A stretch of 23,578 bases of DNA. It comes from Clostridia bacterium (lineage in GTDB: Bacteria > Bacillota > Clostridia > DUPQ01). Location: assembly GCA_030592085.1 (NCBI GenBank), contig JAUUZV010000008.1, positions 1-23,578 on the forward strand, given 5' to 3'. The notes beneath the pieces are model-generated. The model was not told where the DNA came from. It worked only from the letters and a program-made list of their open reading frames with translations, and ran no database searches. A program made the translations under genes and the position numbers. Below are positions 16,525 to 23,578 of this stretch, in pieces (positions within the stretch are counted from its first letter, which is position 1; each line of letters starts with the position of its first letter).

Positions 16525-17832
16525 CTATTGCATTAAATTTGGTAAAAATGTGACAATTCCAGGAAAAGTAATTAATAAACCAAGTAAGATAAAAAGGGCA
16601 ATTAGAAATGGCCAAATACCTTTAAAGATTGTCTCAATAGGAACATCTTTGGCTACTCCTTTAATAATAAACACATTCATTCCAACTGGCGGAGTAATAA
16701 CTCCCATGGCAACAACTAAAACAATAACTACACCAAACCAAATTGGATCATAGCCAAGTACACCAACTGCAACTGGATAGAATATTGGAATAGTTAATAG
16801 TATTAAGGCTAGTGCATCAATAAAACACCCTAAAACTAAATATATTAATAAAATAATAATAATAATTCCAAAAGGAGGTAGTGGTAATCCAGTTGCCCAA
16901 TTTGCTAGTGCAACTGGTAGTTGACTTACGGCAATAAAACGTCCAAAAACTGTAGCACCTGCTACCATTAACATAATCATAGCGGTGGTTCGTGTAGTAT
17001 CTTTTAGTGAAGAAACAATCCCTTTAAAATCAATTCTCTTTCTTAGTAAAGTAACTAATAAAATACTAAAAGCCCCAATGGCACCTGCTTCTGTTGGAGT
17101 AAAGTAGCCAAGAAATAATCCTCCAATAGAAATCATAAATGTAACAATAACTTCAAATAGACCATTTTTTAATGAGTCAATTAAATCTTTGAAGCTAGAC
17201 TTAGGACCTGCAGGTCCTAAACTAGGGTTTCTTTTGACTAAATAAGCAATGGTTAACATATATAGTGTCATTAATAATAGTCCAGGAATAATTCCCGCTA
17301 AGAATAATTTTCCAATTGACTGTTGAGATGCAATCCCATAAATAATAAAGATAACACTTGGAGGTATTAATACTCCTAGTGCTCCACCTGCTGCAACGGA
17401 AGCCGTAGATAGAGAATCATCATAATTATATTTTTTCATTTCAGGAAGTGAAATTGCCCCCATGGTTGCAGCTGTTGCTGTATTAGAACCACAAATAGCG
17501 CCAAACATAGCACAAGCAGCTTGTGTTGCAATAGCTAATCCACCTGGTCTATGACCAACTAAACGATAAGCGAATGTATATAAGCTAGAACCAACACCCG
17601 AGTAAAAGGCAATAAAACCCATCCACACAAACATAGGTATAACACTTAGAGAATAACTAGAAAAAGTACTATATACTTCTGTTGTTGCCATACTTAATGC
17701 AGCTTTAGTTGATACAAGTACAGCAAAACCTAAAATACCAACAAATAACATACTAAAAGATATGGGCATTTTAAAAGAAATAAGAACTAAAAATAATATA
17801 ATACCAAGAAGACCAATTAACTCGTTACTCAT
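16525..17832 (-). CDS. dctM: TRAP transporter large permease subunit (DctM family)
   Basis: A 435-residue membrane protein of DctM length with about twelve hydrophobic segments. It has the family's glycine/proline-rich stretches, including FGAICGSNTATAATMGAI near 110-127, GGALGVLIPPSVIFIIYG near 147-164 and, in the second half, FTPTEAGAIGA and GVITPPVGMNVF. It carries out Na+-coupled solute movement across the membrane. The start ATG (17832) overlaps the dctQ stop as ATGA and has a perfect AGGAGGT inside dctQ, so the two are translationally coupled. It is the last gene of the dctP-dctQ-dctM operon and ends at the shared terminator. Confidence 0.95.
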   Translation of the reverse strand: MSNELIGLLGIILFLVLISFKMPISFSMLFVGILGFAVLVSTKAALSMATTEVYSTFSSYSLSVIPMFVWMGFIAFYSGVGSSLYTFAYRLVGHRPGGLAIATQAACAMFGAICGSNTATAATMGAISLPEMKKYNYDDSLSTASVAAGGALGVLIPPSVIFIIYGIASQQSIGKLFLAGIIPGLLLMTLYMLTIAYLVKRNPSLGPAGPKSSFKDLIDSLKNGLFEVIVTFMISIGGLFLGYFTPTEAGAIGAFSILLVTLLRKRIDFKGIVSSLKDTTRTTAMIMLMVAGATVFGRFIAVSQLPVALANWATGLPLPPFGIIIIILLIYLVLGCFIDALALILLTIPIFYPVAVGVLGYDPIWFGVVIVLVVAMGVITPPVGMNVFIIKGVAKDVPIETIFKGIWPFLIALFILLGLLITFPGIVTFLPNLMQ

Positions 17833-18317
17833 GATGATACCTCCTGGCAGCTGATGATAGTTTTACATAAAGTAACTAGACTTAAGATAATAAAACAACC
17901 AGCTAATATATAAACCACAATATAAAAAGGCATCTGTGTAGTTGGTGAGAGTTCATTACTCTTTAATATCTTTGTAGCATATTCAATCATTTTGTAAGAA
18001 AAGATACTAAGAAGTAAAAAAGAAATACCATTAATAATAAAACCAACTATTTTTTGTGCTTTATTATTAAATTTCTCAACTATAAAGTCAATGGCAATAT
18101 GTGAATTTGACACCATACATTGCGCTAAGCCAAATCCAATAATTAATGCAGTAAGAAAACCTGTAAATTCAAAGGTACCTAATATTGGTTTGTGAAAAAT
18201 TTTCCGCATGATTACATTTAGTACAACTAACAACATAGCAATAACAATACTAATGCCAGCAAACTTATCAAGCATGCTGGCAGTGTAATTAATAACTTTA
18301 GTAATTTTTTTTAACAT
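17829..18317 (-). CDS. dctQ: TRAP transporter small permease subunit (DctQ family)
   Basis: A 162-residue protein with four predicted membrane helices (about 18-38, 48-68, 88-107 and 130-150), the usual DctQ layout, including the KPILGTFEFTGFLTA stretch after helix 1 and NSHIAIDFI after helix 2. It pairs with DctM to form the permease. Its TGA stop, with the dctM ATG embedded in it, is direct evidence that TGA terminates translation in this organism. The start is 14 bases after dctP, with only a weak ribosome binding site. Confidence 0.92.
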   Translation of the reverse strand: MLKKITKVINYTASMLDKFAGISIVIAMLLVVLNVIMRKIFHKPILGTFEFTGFLTALIIGFGLAQCMVSNSHIAIDFIVEKFNNKAQKIVGFIINGISFLLLSIFSYKMIEYATKILKSNELSPTTQMPFYIVVYILAGCFIILSLVTLCKTIISCQEVSS

Positions 18318-18331
18318 ATAAACCGCTATTC

Positions 18332-19363
18332 TTAATATTCTGCATTATATTTATCAGCTAAAGTTTTAATTAAAGCTAATACGTCAGTTTCAATACCCAT
18401 CTCTGTTAATTTTTCTTGATATGCTACTTGAACAGGTGTAACCTTTTCAATCCATAAAGAAGCTTGCTCATCTGAAAGAGTAATAACTTCCATTCCTTGC
18501 TCATCAACAGCAAATGCTAATCCCGCTTCATTTTGCATATCCCACAAACCAATACCTACTTCATTATAAAAGTCTTCAGTAGTGGATTCAATTATCTCTT
18601 GTAAATCACTTGGGATTGAACCCCACACATCATTATTCATAGTGACAAAAAACAGAGTGTTATACAAGAAAGGTGTTAAAGTTAAATACTCGGTTACTTC
18701 TGCATGTTTCCAACCTTTTAATACTTCAACTGGTGATAAGTTCCCTTTTACAATACCTTTTGATAATGCTTCATAAGCTTCAGATTGTGGCATCCCAACT
18801 GGAGTTCCACCTAATGTTTCAATGGTGGTTGCACTTAATCCAGTAGCACGTATTTCATATCCTTGTATATCTTCAAGAGTTCTAATAGGATCTTTAGTAA
18901 ATAAATCACCAGGACCTGTGGCAATAACCATTAATAAATGAGTATCTTGTACTTCTTCTGGATTAAGTTCTTTTATGCCTTCCCAAGCAACTTTACTAGC
19001 TACTTTAGAATTTTCATAAATAATTCCAGGTAATTCAAAAGCTTCTAAAACTGGAAAGCGGCCTCTAGTATAGGCAAAACATGATAATCCAATGTCAGCT
19101 ACACCATCTACTACACCACCATATGTATCTGCAGCTCCAATTAAAGTACCACCAGAATAGCTAGTTATTTTAACCTGACCTTCTGTAGCTTCTTCAATGG
19201 CACTTATCCAACCTTGAACAAACACAGTTTCCACAGGATGTGTTCCTGGGAAAAAGTGTGCTAAGCTAAGTTCAATAACTTCGCTTTGCTTTTCACTTGT
19301 GCTACAAGCTGTAATAGACAACAACATAGCGATTGTGATTAATAAAATTATAAGTTTTTTCAT
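18332..19363 (-). CDS. dctP: TRAP transporter solute-binding lipoprotein (DctP family)
   Basis: A 343-residue DctP-type binding protein. Residues 1-20 are a lipoprotein signal ending in the lipobox SITAC, with Cys20 lipidated, so the protein is anchored outside the membrane as expected in a Gram-positive. Arg172 in GYEIRATG is at the site of the conserved Arg that holds the ligand carboxylate in this family; GGTPVGMPQSEAYEALSKG follows as usual. The ligand is therefore probably an organic or sugar acid. Neighbouring sulfatase, PHP and Gfo/Idh genes suggest a uronate or other acidic sugar (inference). The ATG has GGGGAG upstream. First gene of the TRAP operon, with its own promoter at 19411-19438. 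Confidence 0.95.
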   Translation of the reverse strand: MKKLIILLITIAMLLSITACSTSEKQSEVIELSLAHFFPGTHPVETVFVQGWISAIEEATEGQVKITSYSGGTLIGAADTYGGVVDGVADIGLSCFAYTRGRFPVLEAFELPGIIYENSKVASKVAWEGIKELNPEEVQDTHLLMVIATGPGDLFTKDPIRTLEDIQGYEIRATGLSATTIETLGGTPVGMPQSEAYEALSKGIVKGNLSPVEVLKGWKHAEVTEYLTLTPFLYNTLFFVTMNNDVWGSIPSDLQEIIESTTEDFYNEVGIGLWDMQNEAGLAFAVDEQGMEVITLSDEQASLWIEKVTPVQVAYQEKLTEMGIETDVLALIKTLADKYNAEY

Positions 19364-19396
19364 AAAAAATAACTCCCCTTATTCTTTCATAAAAAG

Positions 19397-19411
19397 TCAC
19401 TTTAGTGAACA
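19397..19411. promoter_or_regulatory. Operator-like palindrome TCACTTTAGTGA at the dctP start site
   Basis: TCACT and AGTGA half sites around TT (19397-19408) lie directly after the dctP -10 box, over the predicted start. The minus-strand decamer TGTTCACTAA (19411-19402) recurs exactly after the Gfo/Idh -10 box. The position suggests a repressor site. Confidence 0.5.
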
Positions 19412-19438
19412 GTCTAGTAATTAATAAGATGAAGTCAA
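19411..19438 (-). promoter_or_regulatory. Promoter of the TRAP operon
   Basis: On the minus strand TTGACT (19438-19433) and TAGACT (19416-19411) are separated by 16 bases, matching five and four of six positions. The rest of the 203-base gap between the PHP gene and dctP (19364-19566) shows no gene and no clear terminator hairpin. Confidence 0.5.
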
Positions 19439-19566
19439 AGACATTCGTTTACTAACTATACTACCATACTACTTGACTATTTTTACTTTGTGCTTTCCGT
19501 TCTACCTTTATACTGTTTAACACAGCATATCTACCTTGAAAAGTATATAGATGAGTTACTAGTATG

Positions 19567-21063
19567 TCAAATATTATTAAGAAAAACAGGGGAAATCCAA
19601 GCCATTTGTCCATTAACTTGTTTAATCATTACATGATAAAAATCACCTGGTGCATTATTAATATTATCAACCCAATGATTACTGTATTCATAAAAATCAT
19701 CAGAAATACAAGTAATAGAAAAAGCTTCAGAATTATATTCATCAATATGGCAAGTTTTAACACCTTTTATTAATTCACTTACCTGATATGTAATCTTCTT
19801 ATTATTCATAAAAAGTTTTAACTCTGTTTGTTCATCACCCTTAATCTCTACAATTATTGCATTGGTTAAAGGATGTACCGGTGAAGGGTTTTTAACAGTA
19901 TTACTTATAAAAGAAACATTGTTAGTGGATTTTTCAATTAAGCGATTATCAAGATTATTTATATTATCATTATCTGCCATATCTTTAGTAGGGGCTAATA
20001 CACTACGTCCTCTAAAACATGTCTCAACATCTAAAATTTCTCCATCATTAATTGAAATGTTTCCATCCCAGCTATAACCAGTGGTTGATTTACCCCAACC
20101 AAATTCAATACGTAATTTATATTTTCTATAGTTTTTATTAATAAGTTTAAAATCTTCTAAATGAATGACTTTATAGGGAGTAAGATTTTTATATACAATT
20201 ATTTTTTCAATAAAATCACAAGCAGTTACATTTAAAGAAATAAAACGTTTTTGTGTGTGTTGAATTTTACTGCCATAAATGGCATCATTAACCATAAAAT
20301 TACAGTTGATTTTATCACCAGTAATTGCATATGTATGTCCGTTATTAATGGCAGTAAAAATAGATTCCCTAGTTTTCTTATTAGCACTTACAGCTATTTT
20401 GCCATCTCCATAGGATCCTGGATAACCAGCATGATGATCAGTTGAAGCTACAAATGAAAATTGTTTTCCCTGTCTTAAGCCTTCATATACAGTATTCCGT
20501 CCATCTCTTGGCCCCATTGTATGATAATAATTATATGGACTTAAATCAGATATAGAGCAACCATGTTTTGAAAAAACTTCTACAACAGGACTTTTGATAT
20601 TATCAAAATAATCCCAATTAATTCCTCTGTAACCAGGGGTGTATGCAATGTGATGAGGAATAATTATTTTTTGATAATCGTGTAAATCATCATATAAAGA
20701 GGAAGGATCTTTTGAATAGACTAAAGGTAAGTCATCACTTGTTGATAATACGTGATGATCACCATATTTACTTGAATGCATTTCATAAGATTGAAAAGTG
20801 ATAAATTCATTTTCAATATTTGCATCTTTTATAGTATTTCTTACTTCGTTCCAATTATCGTGAAGCTTTTTAAAACCTTTTTCATGAAAATCAACTAAAA
20901 ATGCTATTTTTTCATTTCTTTTTGGAATATCTGGCCACATAGCATGCCCAGTTATAGAACAAAAATCCAATTGTTCCTTTGCTACATTTAAAGCATTTTG
21001 TAAACTACCATACCCATAGGTAATGCCACAATGATTATGAATATCTCCAAAATAAATTGCCAT
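19567..21063 (-). CDS. PHP-domain metallohydrolase
   Basis: A 498-residue protein. The N-terminal half is a PHP metal-binding domain: H9-x-H11 in GDIHNHCG, His40 in ITGHAMWPD, Glu94 in SYEMH, His103/His104 and His137/His138, His167 in SKHG, and Asp209-His210 in STDHHAGYPG. This full set of ligands implies a two- or three-metal active site for phosphoester (or other ester) hydrolysis. Residues from about 235 form a beta-rich C-terminal domain of the kind found in long PHP proteins of sugar loci. There is no signal peptide, so it is cytoplasmic. It lies 30 bases after the Gfo/Idh gene on the same strand, so the two are probably co-transcribed; the ribosome binding site is weak. It ends in TGA. 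Substrate unknown. Confidence 0.85.
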   Translation of the reverse strand: MAIYFGDIHNHCGITYGYGSLQNALNVAKEQLDFCSITGHAMWPDIPKRNEKIAFLVDFHEKGFKKLHDNWNEVRNTIKDANIENEFITFQSYEMHSSKYGDHHVLSTSDDLPLVYSKDPSSLYDDLHDYQKIIIPHHIAYTPGYRGINWDYFDNIKSPVVEVFSKHGCSISDLSPYNYYHTMGPRDGRNTVYEGLRQGKQFSFVASTDHHAGYPGSYGDGKIAVSANKKTRESIFTAINNGHTYAITGDKINCNFMVNDAIYGSKIQHTQKRFISLNVTACDFIEKIIVYKNLTPYKVIHLEDFKLINKNYRKYKLRIEFGWGKSTTGYSWDGNISINDGEILDVETCFRGRSVLAPTKDMADNDNINNLDNRLIEKSTNNVSFISNTVKNPSPVHPLTNAIIVEIKGDEQTELKLFMNNKKITYQVSELIKGVKTCHIDEYNSEAFSITCISDDFYEYSNHWVDNINNAPGDFYHVMIKQVNGQMAWISPVFLNNI

Positions 21064-21093
21064 ATTGATAGTATAGCAGAAACCTACATATAA

Positions 21094-22128
21094 TTATAAT
21101 AACTCACTAATTAGTACTTTTCGTTTCTCTTTAGAACTTTTTATAGCACCCATAACCATGGCAAGGCTTAAAATATTATCGTGACAATCAGTAGATGAAG
21201 GCTGTTTAGATTTTAATGATGAAAGCATTTCATCAATACATCCTTGATGGTATTCAAGGGTACTTGCTTTAGTTTCTAAATATAGTTGATCATAATTATT
21301 TGGAAACATACTCGTTTTATCATTACTAGAAACAATTTCATAGAAAGGACGAGTTTTTCCATCCCATATTGCTGCACCTAAATTCCCCATAGCACGCCAG
21401 TTACATTCCCAACTAGTAAGTGCACCTTTTGCACACCAAGAACCATTGTATGTAAAGACTACATCGTTAGTCATTTCAAATATGCATGTGGCACTAGCAT
21501 TACCTTTATACCAAGAACCTTTTGGGTTAAACTCGTGACAATATACAGATATAGGGTCACATTTTGAAATATATCTTGCTTGATCAAAAGTGTGAATAGC
21601 CATATCTAAGATTAGAGGGCTTTTAATAACATCTCTAAAACCACCAAAATGAGCTTCAATATAGAAATCTGCATTTAGTGAACCTAATTCACCTATTTTA
21701 CTATCTGTAATAATAGACTTGAATGTAGCTATATTATTAATATATCGCCTATTTTGCATTATTGAATAATATCTATTCATTTTATCTGCAGTTTTAACCA
21801 TATCAATTGCATTAGCCATTGAATCTGACAATGGTTTCTCACCAAACACATGACAACCAGCCTTTAAAGAATAAGTAACAACTTGATGATGAATTTTAGG
21901 AATTGTGGTGTCTATCACTAAATCTGGCTTTAATAAATCAATTGCTTCTTTATAATTTGTAAACACATCACAAGTTAAATGAAATTCATTTTTCTTACTA
22001 ATTGCCATATCGATATTTATATCAACTAATCCAACATATAAAATGTCATCTCTACTAGTAAGTATTTGCAGCCATGTTTTTGAAATACTTCCACACCCAA
22101 CTTGTACTACAGTAATTTTTTTATTCAT
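21094..22128 (-). CDS. Gfo/Idh/MocA family NAD(P)-dependent sugar oxidoreductase
   Basis: A 344-residue dehydrogenase. The Rossmann dinucleotide loop GCGSIS is at 11-16, with an acidic residue after strand 2 (VDIN, suggesting NAD), the family's EKP motif at 97-99 (Lys98 catalytic), and DMAIHTFDQAR with Asp175 and His179 as the usual active-site pair. Family members oxidise or reduce a sugar or inositol hydroxyl, or open rings through a transient keto form. First gene of an operon with the PHP protein, next to TRAP uptake genes. AAGGAG lies upstream at a rather long spacing of 12 bases. The promoter region at 22129-22243 is shared with the divergent kinase gene. Confidence 0.92.
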   Translation of the reverse strand: MNKKITVVQVGCGSISKTWLQILTSRDDILYVGLVDINIDMAISKKNEFHLTCDVFTNYKEAIDLLKPDLVIDTTIPKIHHQVVTYSLKAGCHVFGEKPLSDSMANAIDMVKTADKMNRYYSIMQNRRYINNIATFKSIITDSKIGELGSLNADFYIEAHFGGFRDVIKSPLILDMAIHTFDQARYISKCDPISVYCHEFNPKGSWYKGNASATCIFEMTNDVVFTYNGSWCAKGALTSWECNWRAMGNLGAAIWDGKTRPFYEIVSSNDKTSMFPNNYDQLYLETKASTLEYHQGCIDEMLSSLKSKQPSSTDCHDNILSLAMVMGAIKSSKEKRKVLISELL

Positions 22129-22144
22129 AATTTTAGTTTGCTCC

Positions 22145-22159
22145 TTACATTAGTGAACA
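22145..22159. promoter_or_regulatory. Operator-like element at the Gfo/Idh start site
   Basis: The minus strand reads TGTTCACTAATGTAA. Its first ten bases are identical to the dctP element, and the core ACTAATGT differs from ACTAAAGT at one position. It lies five bases after the -10 box. Confidence 0.45.
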
Positions 22160-22164
22160 ATATC

Positions 22165-22193
22165 AATATATTATTTTATTGAATAAAACACAA
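22165..22193 (-). promoter_or_regulatory. Candidate promoter of the Gfo/Idh-PHP operon
   Basis: On the minus strand TTGTGT (22193-22188) and TATATT (22170-22165) are separated by 17 bases. The -10 is good and the -35 matches only in TTG. Confidence 0.4.
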
Positions 22194-22207
22194 GAAGATA
22201 TATATTG

Positions 22208-22236
22208 TAGACAGAACTTAATTAAATATTTATACT
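22208..22236 (+). promoter_or_regulatory. Promoter directly abutting the kinase start codon
   Basis: TAGACA (22208-22213) and TATACT (22231-22236) are separated by 17 bases, each with five of six consensus matches. Only seven bases separate the -10 from the ATG at 22244, which predicts a leaderless transcript. Confidence 0.6.
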
Positions 22237-22243
22237 GTTAAGC

Positions 22244-23149
22244 ATGAACTTCAAACTATTATCAAAACATATTACTGAGCCAATTATATTAATTGAGCAA
22301 ATTTATAAAGGGTGGTCAAACGATCAAAAATTCTTAATTACCACAAATGAAGGTAAATATTTTCTGCGCGTATCTGAAATAAAGCAATTAGTCAGAAAAC
22401 AATTTGAATATAGCTATCTTCAAAAAATCTATGCAACAGGTATTAGAACACAACAACCATTAGCTCTTTTTAAAGATGAAAAATTAGTTTACACATTGCT
22501 TACATATATAGAAGGTGTTGATTTAGAAGAAAAGTTATCTTTTTTAACAAAAAAAGAACAGTATGAACTAGGAATAAAAAGTAGCCAAATTCTAAAAGTA
22601 ATTCATCAAATAAAAATTGATGAACCAGTAAAAAAATGGGATGAGCATTATTGGAAAAAAGCAAAAAGAAATATTAGTAGATATGAACAGTGTGGAATTA
22701 ACGTAGCAAACACTAAATATATTATTGAATATATTAATAACAATAAAGAGTTACTACGTAATAGACCTCAGGTGTTTTTACATGGTGACTATCATATAGG
22801 AAATATGCTTTTACAAAATAAAAAGAAACTAGCTGTTATTGATTTTAACAGGATGGATATTGGAGATCCATATGATGAGTTTAATAGACATATTGCATTT
22901 ACAAGTGAAGTAAGCATACCATATGCCATTGGAGAAATAGTAAGTTATTTTGACAATAAAATCCCAGATGACTTTTTCCCCTTATATGCCTTTTATACAG
23001 CCACTAATACACTAGGGGGAATTCCGTGGGCGATTCCATACGGAAAAAATGATGTTGATAAAATGATTGATGTTACTAAAAAAGTATTACGTGATTTTAA
23101 TAATTTTACACAAGTCATTCCAACATGGTTTCACAAAGGACTCTTTTAA
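22244..23149 (+). CDS. Aminoglycoside-phosphotransferase-fold small-molecule kinase
   Basis: A 301-residue protein of the APH/choline-kinase fold. The N-lobe carries IYKGWSNDQKFLI (glycine-containing nucleotide loop near 21-32) and the KYFLRVS strand. Brenner's motif is H180-G-D-Y-H-I-G-N187 with catalytic Asp182, and the metal-binding Asp200 is in VIDFNRMDIGDPYDEF. It transfers the gamma-phosphate of ATP to a hydroxyl of a small molecule; in a sugar locus a sugar or amino alcohol is more likely than an antibiotic, but this is inference. No ribosome binding site precedes the ATG, and a good promoter lies directly upstream. No earlier start exists without crossing that promoter. Divergent from the Gfo/Idh operon. 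The IS605-type element ends immediately after its TAA. Confidence 0.85.
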   Translation: MNFKLLSKHITEPIILIEQIYKGWSNDQKFLITTNEGKYFLRVSEIKQLVRKQFEYSYLQKIYATGIRTQQPLALFKDEKLVYTLLTYIEGVDLEEKLSFLTKKEQYELGIKSSQILKVIHQIKIDEPVKKWDEHYWKKAKRNISRYEQCGINVANTKYIIEYINNNKELLRNRPQVFLHGDYHIGNMLLQNKKKLAVIDFNRMDIGDPYDEFNRHIAFTSEVSIPYAIGEIVSYFDNKIPDDFFPLYAFYTATNTLGGIPWAIPYGKNDVDKMIDVTKKVLRDFNNFTQVIPTWFHKGLF

Positions 23150-23300
23150 TGAGTGACACTCTCCCCCTAAGAGGTAGGAGCTTCTTGGGACGTACCAACT
23201 AATGTCGGCATACTTACCAAGCTAACCCCGTTTGCCCAACGGTTACTTTTGTTATCAATGACTTCTAATATTCTTAATCCTTCTTCTTTTATATTAGTAG
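23150..23300 (-). ncRNA. Candidate IS605 right end and tnpB-associated omega RNA region
   Basis: The 3' end of tnpB and the following bases form a structured, unusually GC-rich stretch for this DNA. On the minus strand CGTTGGGCAAACG (a small hairpin near 23230-23242) is followed by AGCTCCTACCTCTTAGGGGGAG (23161-23182, an imperfect hairpin) and then AGTGTCACTC. This is the layout of IS200/IS605 right ends, from which the guide RNA of TnpB is transcribed (established for the family). The guide segment would then be the bases just outside the end, within the 3' end of the kinase gene. The exact boundaries are estimates. Confidence 0.4.
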
Positions 23301-23578
23301 CGGCATTGATATCTCTATTATGTTCTGTATTACATACACTACATGTCCATGTTCTCTCATCTAACTTTAGATTGTCATATATATTATGACAATAACTACA
23401 TAACTTACTAGATGGAAACCACTTGTTTACTTTAATCAATAATTTACCTTGATCAAGTAGTTTATAATCTAGTAATCGCCTTAGTATTCCAAAGCCATTA
23501 TCCATTGTAGCTTTTCCTAAATGTAAATGTGCTGAGATTTCTTTCATGTCTATATCTTCTACTATTACACTACTATAA
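23167..23578 (-). CDS. tnpB: TnpB (IS200/IS605 family RNA-guided nuclease), 5' part cut by window edge
   Basis: The frame is open from the right edge to a TAG at 23167, giving the last 137 residues or so. Visible are IVEDIDMKEIS (Glu of RuvC motif II), the LDYKLLDQGKLLIKV strand, a complete zinc ribbon (CSYC and CSVC pairs in WFPSSKLCSYCHN and WTCSVCNTEHNRD) and the RuvC III Asp in HNRDINAATNI. The tail VSLVSMPTLVGTSQEAPTS overlaps the element's right end and is typical. An internal ATG at 23547 is not the real start because the motif continues upstream. No stop or frameshift is seen in the part present, so the gene may be intact. No tnpA is visible. Confidence 0.92.
   Translation of the reverse strand, partial: YSSVIVEDIDMKEISAHLHLGKATMDNGFGILRRLLDYKLLDQGKLLIKVNKWFPSSKLCSYCHNIYDNLKLDERTWTCSVCNTEHNRDINAATNIKEEGLRILEVIDNKSNRWANGVSLVSMPTLVGTSQEAPTS

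Noticed and set aside
21665..21690. A further copy of the TTAGTGAAC element
   Set aside because: It lies within conserved coding sequence of the Gfo/Idh gene (Gly-Ser-Leu-Asn codons) with no promoter nearby, so it is taken as chance.
22244..23149. Antibiotic resistance gene (aminoglycoside phosphotransferase)
   Set aside because: Only the general kinase fold and Brenner motif are present. The setting is a sugar locus, and nothing in the sequence points to an aminoglycoside substrate.

Overview
The window is AT-rich DNA (roughly 70% A+T by eye) with Gram-positive style AGGAGG ribosome binding sites, TTGACA/TATAAT-like promoters, an S-layer homology (SLH) protein and the standard bacterial code. 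All tryptophans in the long genes are TGG, and TGA serves as a real stop in dctQ and the PHP gene. This fits a low-GC Bacillota with a cell wall, probably a free-living or gut anaerobe and not a code-4 mollicute. No species is claimed.

Layout. (1) 1-1723, minus strand: a zinc-ribbon DUF6320-like membrane protein, cut by the left edge, preceded in its operon by an alcohol acetyltransferase/condensation-fold protein. (2) 1813-2559, plus: a YczE/YitT-like (DUF6198) membrane protein. (3) 2645-8136, plus: a tight four-gene operon with a double-SIS amino-sugar phosphate deaminase/isomerase, an ASKHA (ROK/BadF-like) sugar kinase with a long N-terminal extension, a GH2 glycosidase broken by one in-frame TGA, and an M20D amidohydrolase. 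(4) 8139-11366: a divergent pair, a uroporphyrinogen-decarboxylase-family protein (minus) and a GH106-like putative glycosidase (plus), with good promoters between them. (5) 11371-12855, minus: a Cys-type S1 sulfatase without a signal peptide. (6) 12958-13610, minus: an XRE regulator and a four-helix membrane protein overlapping by one base. (7) 13761-16475, plus: a 904-residue secreted SLH protein with Asp/Cys clusters, ending at a bidirectional terminator shared with the TRAP operon. (8) 16525-19363, minus: a complete TRAP transporter (dctP-dctQ-dctM). (9) 19567-22128, minus: a Gfo/Idh/MocA oxidoreductase followed by a PHP-domain metallohydrolase. (10) 22244-23149, plus: an aminoglycoside-phosphotransferase-fold kinase, probably leaderless. 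(11) 23150-23578, minus: the 3' half of an IS605-type tnpB and its right end, cut by the right edge.

Taken together, regions 3-5 and 8-10 look like a catabolic island for an acidic, sulfated and/or N-acylated saccharide. Proposed order (inference): the TRAP system imports a small carboxylated sugar. The cytoplasmic sulfatase, GH2, GH106-like enzyme and M20 amidohydrolase remove sulfate, glycosyl and acyl groups. The Gfo/Idh and PHP enzymes process an oxidised or esterified intermediate, and the kinase plus SIS protein feed amino-sugar phosphate to glycolysis. An ACTAAAGT-type palindromic element sits just after the -10 box of the sulfatase, dctP and Gfo/Idh promoters and could tie these units into one regulon. 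No dedicated regulator of the LacI, GntR or AraC type is visible, so it would lie outside the window.
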